Source of the DNA: Gammaproteobacteria bacterium
GTDB lineage: Bacteria; Pseudomonadota; Gammaproteobacteria; Steroidobacterales; Woeseiaceae
Length of the DNA stretch: 32,394 bases
NCBI GenBank assembly: GCA_029865385.1
Contig: JAOUGX010000034.1
Location: 1 to 32,394, forward strand
Direction of reading: 5' to 3'
This document shows, piece by piece, positions 26,143-32,394 of this stretch (within the stretch, counting starts at the first letter, position 1; each line of letters starts with the position of its first letter). The notes beneath the pieces are model-generated. The model was not told where the DNA came from. It ran no database searches and saw only the letters and a program-made list of their open reading frames with translations. Both the position numbers and the translations under genes were made by a program.

Positions 26143-26348
26143 GCGTTATCTCCTGTTTCTGACAAATAGTTTTTCGCCGGTTCGGTATTTGTATACCGAC
26201 TGCGGCTGGCACAAACGTGATCAATGGACGCGAGGTCCATGCCACTTGCCGGCAAAAAAATGGCCGCGCAGTATAGCTGCTGGTCGACTCAATTCCGAAT
26301 CTGTACCGGCTGGTCAGCAAATCGCTCATAGGCTGCAGCGGACAGCGC

Positions 26349-26361
26349 TATAATGGCTTGA
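26349..26361 (+). promoter_or_regulatory. Consensus -10 element directly before the coq7 ATG
   Basis: TATAAT at 26349-26354 is 7 nt before the ATG at 26362, which would start the RNA at or next to the start codon. No clear -35 is seen at the standard distance and no Shine-Dalgarno is present. Confidence 0.45.
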
Positions 26362-27006
26362 ATGAAAACTCGTAATCTGACACCCATCGACCGACTGATT
26401 TCCGGCATCGACAGCGCGCTTAAGACGGTTGCCACCAGTAACGCACCCGCAGCCCGACCGAACCCCGCTGCGGGAATCGCGGAGAACCCACTGTCCGCGA
26501 AAGAGATCATGCATTCAACCGGACTCATGCGCGTCAACCACGCAGGCGAAGTCGCGGCTCAGGGTTTGTACCAGGGACATGCGGCGGTCGCTCGCGACAA
26601 GAATATCGAACAGCAGATGAACAACGCCGCTACCGAGGAACTCGATCACCTCGGCTGGTGCGAAGAGCGGCTGGCGGAGTTGGGAAGCCGGCCGAGTCGC
26701 CTGAGCCCGCTGTGGTATGCCGGCGCATTTGCGATTGGTGCAGCAAGCGGCGTTCTTGGCGACAAGTGGTCTCTAGGGTTCATCGAGGAAACGGAAAATC
26801 AGGTCAGCCGGCACCTCAGCGGCCATCTGGAGGAACTTCCGGCGACAGACGCCAGGAGCCGGGCTATTGTTCGCCACATGCGTGACGAAGAAGAGCAGCA
26901 TGGCGCCAATGCGAGGAGCGCGGGCGCCGCAGCGTTGCCTGTCCCGATTCGTCAATTGATGCGACTGGGCGCAAGGGTAATGACTCGCACTGCGTACTGG
27001 TTCTGA
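26362..27006 (+). CDS. coq7: 2-nonaprenyl-3-methyl-6-methoxy-1,4-benzoquinol hydroxylase (Coq7 family)
   Basis: A 214-residue di-iron hydroxylase that performs the C6 hydroxylation of ubiquinone, replacing the flavin enzyme UbiF of enterics. The ferritin-like iron-ligand motifs are present: [15 protein letters not shown] (about 53-67), [15 protein letters not shown] (about 90-104), [18 protein letters not shown], and [17 protein letters not shown] (about 172-188). The N-terminal 30 residues are variable in the family. It begins right after a TATAAT hexamer and is followed by crp after 133 bp. Together with ubiI and ubiH it completes the three ring hydroxylations. Confidence 0.95.
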   Translation: MKTRNLTPIDRLISGIDSALKTVATSNAPAARPNPAAGIAENPLSAKEIMHSTGLMRVNHAGEVAAQGLYQGHAAVARDKNIEQQMNNAATEELDHLGWCEERLAELGSRPSRLSPLWYAGAFAIGAASGVLGDKWSLGFIEETENQVSRHLSGHLEELPATDARSRAIVRHMRDEEEQHGANARSAGAAALPVPIRQLMRLGARVMTRTAYWF

Positions 27007-27139
27007 GCTGGTGAATCCGTCGTGTGCGAGGTTCCGTCGCAGCGCTTTGCGAAGTTTCCCAATAAAAATTACGCACTTAGCTTGCTCTTCTGAGCTGACT
27101 GTATTAAAAGAATGAGCGCGGCAGCGTCGAGGACCAAAA

Positions 27140-27793
27140 ATGCAGACCACAGCAAAAACCTTAAGTGATGTACCGGCTATCAACCGCTTCCTGAGTTATT
27201 GCCGGGTTCGCACGGTTCCGTCCAAGACGGTAATGATTCACGCCGGGGATCTGCCGGACGTGCTGTATTACATCGTCGACGGTTCAGTTGAAGTCATGAT
27301 TGAAGACGAAGACGGTAACGAGATGGTCCTCGCATACCTGAACAAGGGACAATTCTTCGGTGAAATGGGCTTGTTTTACGAACAACCCACTCGCAGCGCC
27401 TGGGTTCGCACCCGCAGCGAATGTGAAATCGCGGAAATGACCTATCCGCGGTTCCGCCAGATTGCCAGCGAGTCTCCGGGACTTGTATTCGAGTTGGCCA
27501 CACAGCTTGCAACGCGTCTCGACCGGACGAACCGCAAGCTGGGCGATCTGGCGTTCGTAGACGTCACCGGGCGAGTTGCACACGCCATTATGGATCTCTG
27601 CAACGAACCGGACGCAATGACGCACCCGGACGGTATGCAGATCAAGGTCAGTCGTCAGGAACTCAGTCGGCTCGTTGGCTGTTCACGCGAGATGGCAGGT
27701 AGGGTGCTCAAGGTTCTCGAAGACCAGGGCCTGGTATCTGCCAGCGGCAAAACCATTGTCGTTTACGGTGCGCGGCCGAATCGCAAACTGTAA
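27140..27793 (+). CDS. crp: cAMP receptor protein (CRP/Vfr type regulator)
   Basis: A 217-residue CRP. The cAMP-binding domain keeps the E. coli phosphate-binding cassette (GEMGLFYEQPTRSAWVR, equivalent to Gly71, Glu72, Arg82 and Ser83) and a Thr at the position of Thr127. The C-terminal HTH, RQELSRLVGCSREMAGRVLKVLEDQGLV, keeps the Arg-Glu recognition residues and is followed by SGKTIVVYGAR, nearly identical to CRP. GAGG is 7 nt before the ATG. A possible TTGCTC...TTAAAA promoter lies at 27082-27109. It converges on rpe with only 9 bp between stops. The very high similarity to CRP/Vfr makes another family member unlikely. Confidence 0.95.
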   Translation: MQTTAKTLSDVPAINRFLSYCRVRTVPSKTVMIHAGDLPDVLYYIVDGSVEVMIEDEDGNEMVLAYLNKGQFFGEMGLFYEQPTRSAWVRTRSECEIAEMTYPRFRQIASESPGLVFELATQLATRLDRTNRKLGDLAFVDVTGRVAHAIMDLCNEPDAMTHPDGMQIKVSRQELSRLVGCSREMAGRVLKVLEDQGLVSASGKTIVVYGARPNRKL

Positions 27794-27802
27794 GCCGGTT
27801 TC

Positions 27803-28471
27803 TCAGGCAGCACGGGCAATTTCCGCGCGCATCGCCGCAATGGTCTTCGCATAGTCTTTGCTGCCAAAGATTGCCGATCCCGCAACGAAAGTATCCGCGC
27901 CGGCCGCTGCAATGCGGCCGATATTATCCACTTTGACTCCGCCATCGACTTCCAGCCGGATGTCCCGCCCGCTGGCATCGATCATCTTCCGCGCCCGGGC
28001 AAGCTTGGGCAGTGACGAATCGATGAATTTCTGTCCGCCGAATCCCGGGTTGACAGACATGATCAACACCAGGTCCAGCTCGTCGATTACGTGTTCGAGC
28101 CACGTCAGCGGGGTCGCCGGGTTGAAAACCAGTCCGGGTTTGCAACCTTGCTCGCGAATGAGCCCGATAGTGCGATGTACGTGCGTGCTGGCTTCGGGGT
28201 GGAAAGAGATATAGGTCGCCCCGGCTTGCGCGAAGTCCGGGATGAGCCGGTCTACCGGCTCAGCCATCAGGTGCACGTCGATAGGAGCCTTTATGCCGTA
28301 TTTTCGTAGCGCTTCGCAGATCATGGGACCAATCGTAAGGTTGGGTACGAAATGGTTATCCATGACATCGAAGTGCACGATATCCGCGCCGGCTTCCATG
28401 GCTGCATTGACGTCGTCACCGAGACGAGCGAAATCGGCAGAAAGTATCGAAGGTGCAATGAGTGACTTCAC
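27803..28471 (-). CDS. rpe: Ribulose-phosphate 3-epimerase
   Basis: A 222-residue TIM-barrel metal enzyme of the pentose phosphate pathway that interconverts ribulose 5-phosphate and xylulose 5-phosphate. Motifs are [35 protein letters not shown] (metal ligands His and Asp), [26 protein letters not shown] and [12 protein letters not shown]. The GTG at 28471 is chosen over the ATG at 28507 because AAGGAA lies about 7 nt before it and the family begins there. It is near rpiA, though not in one operon. Confidence 0.96.
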   Translation of the reverse strand: MKSLIAPSILSADFARLGDDVNAAMEAGADIVHFDVMDNHFVPNLTIGPMICEALRKYGIKAPIDVHLMAEPVDRLIPDFAQAGATYISFHPEASTHVHRTIGLIREQGCKPGLVFNPATPLTWLEHVIDELDLVLIMSVNPGFGGQKFIDSSLPKLARARKMIDASGRDIRLEVDGGVKVDNIGRIAAAGADTFVAGSAIFGSKDYAKTIAAMRAEIARAA

Positions 28472-28583
28472 GGTGGTATTCCTTGCCGGGTGTACTTGCC
28501 TGGGCATTGTCTGACGTCTGGCCTGAGATTGGCCGTCGAACTGTAACCAATCCCGACTCGCATTTCACTCTGCCAAAACGCAT

Positions 28584-29369
28584 CTACCGAATCGAACGTC
28601 TGGCCTTGAGCATTTCGTAAGCACCGCGGATATCGCGGGTCTTTCGCTCGGCTTCGGCAACGACCGCAGGGGCCGGATTATCGGCCGAAATTTTGTCGGG
28701 ATGATTCTTGTTCATCAGCCGACGATATGCCTTCTTGATTTCATCGTTGGTCGAGGACTTGTCGATACCCAGCGTTCGGTAGGCATTGTCGACTTGTACT
28801 GCATCGGCATTCCCTTGCGGCGAACGTTTGAAACTCTTTTGCGCACGTAACATGGCTTCGAGCTGCGCAAGCTCGACTCGACCGATTTCCAGTTGCTGGC
28901 AGATCGTCCAGATGACGGCCCGTTCGCGCTGGTGCAGCATTGACTTCGCAAGAGACACTTCCATCAGCAGGCGCACGAACAATCCGCGCAGTTCAGGCCG
29001 GTTGGCGCCACGGTTGCGAAGCCGTTGCAGTGTCTCCTGCAACGGAAACGAGCCACTCTTGCCCTCTTCGAACCAGGCAATAGCCTGACGCGTATCGGAC
29101 GCGCCGAGATTCAGGCGATGCATGATCGATCTTGCGGCCCTGATTTCGTCTTCCGAGACGCGCCCGTCGGCCTTGGCCAGATGACCCATGGTCTGGAACA
29201 GTGCCGCGATGAATTCCGCGGAAAGGCGTTCATGCTGTCCCGGACCCGGAATTCGCCCGGCAAATCCTCGATCGAACTGGTGCCCGAGGATGAGACCGAG
29301 CAGCGCGAGCAGCGGGCGGCCTGTGGCCAGCCCGATGAGCGTTCCGATGATCTTTCCCCAATACGGCAT
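28584..29369 (-). CDS. djlA: Co-chaperone DjlA (membrane-anchored J-domain protein)
   Basis: A DnaJ-like protein of about 261 residues. It has an N-terminal hydrophobic anchor (about 5-33: GKIIGTLIGLATGRPLLALLGLILGH), a TerB-like central domain with HLAKADGRVSEDEIRAA (about 65-81), and a C-terminal J domain (about 195-262) with the HPD motif in MNKNHPDK. DjlA stimulates DnaK near the inner membrane. The length matches E. coli DjlA (271). An in-frame GTG 6 nt upstream (29375) is an alternative start; both share the weak AGG upstream. It is divergent from purC. Confidence 0.93.
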   Translation of the reverse strand: MPYWGKIIGTLIGLATGRPLLALLGLILGHQFDRGFAGRIPGPGQHERLSAEFIAALFQTMGHLAKADGRVSEDEIRAARSIMHRLNLGASDTRQAIAWFEEGKSGSFPLQETLQRLRNRGANRPELRGLFVRLLMEVSLAKSMLHQRERAVIWTICQQLEIGRVELAQLEAMLRAQKSFKRSPQGNADAVQVDNAYRTLGIDKSSTNDEIKKAYRRLMNKNHPDKISADNPAPAVVAEAERKTRDIRGAYEMLKARRSIR

Positions 29370-29555
29370 GGTCACGCGCCTGTCGCTGTCATCCGGACAT
29401 CAATGCTAACCTCAGCCGCGGGCGAATCCCATGCGCGATTTCCATGTGTTGTTCGCTGCCGGTGAACGGCACGCTGCCCGCCCTTGCCAGTCGGGGACCG
29501 AACCGCCATCATCGACTGATAACAAATCTCTGCACCAATTAACCAGCGGACCAGC

Positions 29556-30467
29556 ATGAGCTCCGGCGACGCACTTTTTCAGTCTGAAATACCCGGCCTT
29601 GCCTTGCTGGCTCGCGGCAAAGTGCGGGACATCTATGCCGTCGACGACGATTACCTTCTGATAGTCACAACCGACCGGCTGTCGGCCTACGATGTCGTCA
29701 TGCCGGACCCGGTACCCGGCAAAGGCGAAGTCCTGACGCGAATTTCAAATTTCTGGTTCAACATGATGACCGACATTCTGCCCAATCACCTGACGGGCCG
29801 AACTCTCGACAGCGTCCTGCCCCCTGCAACGCCCGGTAAGTCGCTGGAATGCCGATCGATCGTATGCCGCCGCCTGTCCCCGCTGCCGATTGAAGCAGTG
29901 GTCCGCGGCTACCTTATCGGATCGGGCTGGCGGGATTACCAGTCGACCGGGCGGGTGTGCGGCATCAGCCTGCCCGCCGGCCTGCAGCAGGCATCGCGGT
30001 TGCCGGAAGTTCTGTTTACACCTGCCACAAAGGCGGATGCCGGCGATCACGATGAAAACATCAGTTTCGAGAAGACTGTAAAGCTCATAGGCCACGACCT
30101 TGCCGCCCGGGTCCGGGACTGCTCGATTCGAATTTACGAACGTGCGGCCGAACATGCACTGGCACGCGGTATTATCATCGCCGATACAAAGTTCGAATTC
30201 GGTCTCGACGGTGATGGTCGTCTTTACCTTATCGACGAAGTACTGACGCCGGACTCGTCACGTTTCTGGCCGCTGGACAGTTACCGGACGGGAACAAGCC
30301 CGCCAAGTTTCGACAAGCAGTTCGTGCGCGACTATCTCGATACGCTGGATTGGAACAGGACTGCTCCCGGGCCGAAGATTCCGCCGGCAATTCTGCAAAA
30401 GACCAGCGAGAAGTATCGCGACGCGCTGCGCATTCTTACAGCGCCGCAGGAGTCGGACAAAATATGA
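29556..30467 (+). CDS. purC: Phosphoribosylaminoimidazole-succinocarboxamide synthase
   Basis: A 303-residue SAICAR synthetase of purine biosynthesis. It joins aspartate to CAIR with ATP. Motifs are [73 protein letters not shown] and [15 protein letters not shown]. It is the longer yeast/Ade1-like form rather than the roughly 237-residue E. coli form. No ideal Shine-Dalgarno is seen; the weak GCGGACC lies before the ATG. Its TGA overlaps the ATG of the YihY-family gene (ATGA at 30464-30467), so the two are translationally coupled. Confidence 0.97.
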   Translation: MSSGDALFQSEIPGLALLARGKVRDIYAVDDDYLLIVTTDRLSAYDVVMPDPVPGKGEVLTRISNFWFNMMTDILPNHLTGRTLDSVLPPATPGKSLECRSIVCRRLSPLPIEAVVRGYLIGSGWRDYQSTGRVCGISLPAGLQQASRLPEVLFTPATKADAGDHDENISFEKTVKLIGHDLAARVRDCSIRIYERAAEHALARGIIIADTKFEFGLDGDGRLYLIDEVLTPDSSRFWPLDSYRTGTSPPSFDKQFVRDYLDTLDWNRTAPGPKIPPAILQKTSEKYRDALRILTAPQESDKI

Positions 30468-31789
30468 TCGACAGTTTCCGGAAAATGATCGAGAAACTGG
30501 TCTGGAGCGACTACCTGAAGCGATTCGGCCAGCCCGGACGTTTTGCAGCGACTGTACTGCGATACCTGTACGGCATGTTTCGCGACATGTTGTCTGGCCA
30601 ATTGACACTTCACTCGATGAGCCTCGTGTACACGACGCTATTGTCGATCGTGCCACTGCTTGGCATCAGCTTTGCCATGGCCAAGGGCCTCGGCGTTTTT
30701 GAAAAGCTGAAGGAAAATCTCGACACCTTTCTGGTTCACCTCGGTCCCGACGCGGAAAAAATCTCCAGCCAGTTGTTCGACATGGTCGAAAAGGTCAACG
30801 GTTCCGTCATCGGCGGCATCGGCGTCGCTTTTTTCCTGTGGACCGCGGTCTCGACCGTGCAAAAGGTCGAGTCGAGTTTCAACTACGTATGGTATGTCAG
30901 CAAGCCGCGCAGCCTGGCTCGACGGTTCACCGAGTACCTGGTCGTTCTGCTGGTCGGACCCGTCGCCATCGGCTCGGCATTCACGATGATCGGCGCGCTG
31001 AGCAGCACGACGGCTGTCGCCTACCTGGAGCAATTGCCGGGAATTGCAGAAGTATTCCTTCTGGTTGGCAAATTTCTGCCATACCTGATGGTGTCTGCGG
31101 TATTCACCTTCCTCTACATTTTTATGCCGAATACCGAGGTTCACTTCAAGTCCGCGCTGGTTGGCGGGCTTGCGGGCGGCATCATGTGGGCGACGATGGG
31201 CGTCATTTTCACGACTTTTGTCCTGACATCGGTACGAACGCTCGCGGTATACGCAACATTCGCGATCGGCATCGTGAGCCTCATCTGGTTGTACCTGAAC
31301 TGGCTGATACTGCTGATCGGCGCTCAGCTGGCTTTCTATCACCAGAACCCGGCTTACTTAAGGATGGGGCGGCAGGAACCGCGGTTGTCAAATTCAATGC
31401 GCGAACGCGTTGCGCTCAACATCATGTTATTGGTCGGTGGAGCGTTCCGCGATCCCGGAAAAGGCATAGCCGCCATAGACCTTGCTTCGCGTTTGAATAT
31501 TCCGGCTATCACGCTGGCACCGATTACCGAAGCGCTCGAGCAGGCAGGATTGCTCGTTACGACCGAAAAGGAACTGCTGCTGCCTGGTCGGGAACTGTCG
31601 CGTATCAAATTGAACGACATTCTTCGAATAGTTCGTGAAGTAGGTGAAACAGGATCGCATCGCGCGCCAATCTGGTCCGATCCCATCAATGCGCTGGGTG
31701 GCGCGATCGACACGGCGGTAGCTGGCGTCGTGGCCGACAGTACGCTGGCCGACCTTCTCGACAAAATGGATAATTCGGCAAAGGCCTGA
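30464..31789 (+). CDS. YihY/BrkB family inner-membrane protein
   Basis: A 441-residue integral membrane protein of the YihY family, once mislabelled ribonuclease BN. The chosen ATG overlaps the purC stop. About six membrane helices are visible between residues 45 and 300, including [91 protein letters not shown] and [24 protein letters not shown]. The C-terminal third (about 310-440) is soluble and helical, with a winged-helix-like look ([28 protein letters not shown]). The function is not known; export of a small molecule has been suggested for the family. It converges with pmbA, with 22 bp between stops. Confidence 0.9.
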   Translation: MIDSFRKMIEKLVWSDYLKRFGQPGRFAATVLRYLYGMFRDMLSGQLTLHSMSLVYTTLLSIVPLLGISFAMAKGLGVFEKLKENLDTFLVHLGPDAEKISSQLFDMVEKVNGSVIGGIGVAFFLWTAVSTVQKVESSFNYVWYVSKPRSLARRFTEYLVVLLVGPVAIGSAFTMIGALSSTTAVAYLEQLPGIAEVFLLVGKFLPYLMVSAVFTFLYIFMPNTEVHFKSALVGGLAGGIMWATMGVIFTTFVLTSVRTLAVYATFAIGIVSLIWLYLNWLILLIGAQLAFYHQNPAYLRMGRQEPRLSNSMRERVALNIMLLVGGAFRDPGKGIAAIDLASRLNIPAITLAPITEALEQAGLLVTTEKELLLPGRELSRIKLNDILRIVREVGETGSHRAPIWSDPINALGGAIDTAVAGVVADSTLADLLDKMDNSAKA

Positions 31790-31811
31790 TGATAATCCCG
31801 GCACACGGCGC

Positions 31812-32394
31812 TCAGGCGCCGGCGATTGCCATTTCACCGACCAGCAGGGAGCCGCATCGAATCCCGCCTCGCAGGTCCTGATCATTGCCAATCAATGCAA
31901 TGCGCTTGTAGAGATCGCGCAGGTTGCCGGCAATAGTGACTTCGTGAACAGGAAAAGCGATTTCGCCATTCTCGATCCAGAACCCTGCCGCGCCCCTGGA
32001 ATAATCGCCGGTTACCGCATTCAGGCCATGGCCTATCAACTCGTGCACCAGCAATCCTGTACCCATTGCCCGGATGATCGACTCTCGATTGTCTGTATTC
32101 CCCGGCACCACCAGGTTATGGGCTCCACCTGCATTTCCGGTCGATTCGAGTCCCAGGCGCCGTGCCGAATAGCTGCCGAGCACATAGCCTTGCAACACGC
32201 CATCCGTAACGAGCTCCCGATCGCAAGTCGCAACGCCTTCGGCGTCGTACGCAGCGCTGGACATGCCCTTGAGTATGTGCGGACGTTCCTGAATCTGCAT
32301 GAATGATGGAAAAATCTGCTCGCCCGCCGCAGATAGCAGAAACGACGAACGACGGTATTGCGCGCCTCCGGATATTGCGGCAATAGCATGACCA
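31812..32394 (-). CDS. pmbA: Metalloprotease subunit TldE/PmbA (N-terminus cut by window edge)
   Basis: The C-terminal 193 residues of TldE/PmbA, partner of TldD in a zinc protease that processes peptides such as microcin precursors and antitoxins. The frame is open through the right window edge, so the start lies outside. Family segments are AAISGGAQYRRSSFLL, RPHILKGMSSAAYDAEGV, VLGSYSARRLGLESTGNAGG, and NAVTGDYSRGAAGFWIENGE near the C-terminus, where the NAxTGDYSRGA motif is diagnostic. TldE itself lacks the HExxxH metal motif, which is in TldD, and none is seen here. Confidence 0.95.
   Translation of the reverse strand, partial: GHAIAAISGGAQYRRSSFLLSAAGEQIFPSFMQIQERPHILKGMSSAAYDAEGVATCDRELVTDGVLQGYVLGSYSARRLGLESTGNAGGAHNLVVPGNTDNRESIIRAMGTGLLVHELIGHGLNAVTGDYSRGAAGFWIENGEIAFPVHEVTIAGNLRDLYKRIALIGNDQDLRGGIRCGSLLVGEMAIAGA

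Noticed and set aside
26222-26240. ATGGAC/GTCCAT hairpin between the DUF481 gene and coq7
   Set aside because: Short stem with no T-run and no clear relation to either promoter; could be chance.

Overview
This window is an ordinary chromosomal stretch of a GC-rich gammaproteobacterium. The order gcvP/H/T - ubiI - ubiH - pepP - ygfB - (zapB-like) - zapA - 6S RNA - rpiA matches the well-known enterobacterial neighbourhood. The Coq7-type ubiquinone hydroxylase, the Vfr/CRP-type regulator, the UUP1/RimK-like pair and the split gcvPA/gcvPB suggest a non-enteric, aerobic, possibly marine or sediment lineage (inference). No phage, insertion sequence, CRISPR array or defence island is visible. Almost every gene is a recognisable housekeeping gene.

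Layout. 1-606 (-): 3' part of lgt, divergent from a DUF255 thioredoxin-like protein (676-2763, +). 2757-6507 (-): M23 endopeptidase and a large HtrA/NMA111-like two-module protease. 6661-11584 (-): glycine cleavage operon gcvT-gcvH-gcvPA-tpx-gcvPB, led by a tandem glycine riboswitch and a nested-hairpin terminator (11614-11860). 11960-13714 (+): DUF885 peptidase. 13711-16219 (-): RimK-like ATP-grasp ligase and a membrane protein with an inactive transglutaminase-like domain. 16305-20707 (-): ubiI, ubiH, pepP, ygfB. 20833-21676 (+): zapB-like, zapA and 6S RNA. 21677-22596: about 0.9 kb with no convincing gene. 22600-22920 (+): Lys/Arg/Ala-rich histone H1-like protein. 23156-23815 (+): rpiA. 23816-24121: repeat-rich segment and tRNA-Gln(CTG) (-). 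24302-25161 (-): rplM-rpsI. 25420-26142 (-): DUF481 outer-membrane protein. 26362-27793 (+): coq7 and crp. 27803-29369 (-): rpe and djlA. 29556-31789 (+): purC and a YihY-family membrane protein. 31812-32394 (-): 3' part of pmbA.

How the genes work together. Glycine degradation is controlled by glycine through the riboswitch. Three flavin or di-iron hydroxylases of ubiquinone synthesis (UbiI, UbiH, Coq7) lie within about 11 kb. rpiA and rpe both serve pentose-phosphate interconversion. Envelope functions are spread across lgt, the M23 enzyme, the HtrA-like protease, the DUF481 protein and DjlA.

Most worth a second look: a thiol peroxidase with a single cysteine inserted in the gcv operon; a perfect 28-bp inverted repeat that includes the tRNA-Gln acceptor 3' strand, with partial copies 180 bp away around a REP-like triple hairpin; -10-like hexamers placed 6-8 nt before ATG codons that lack a Shine-Dalgarno (possible leaderless mRNAs); and the gene-free segment plus histone-like gene at the place where fau (ygfA) is expected.
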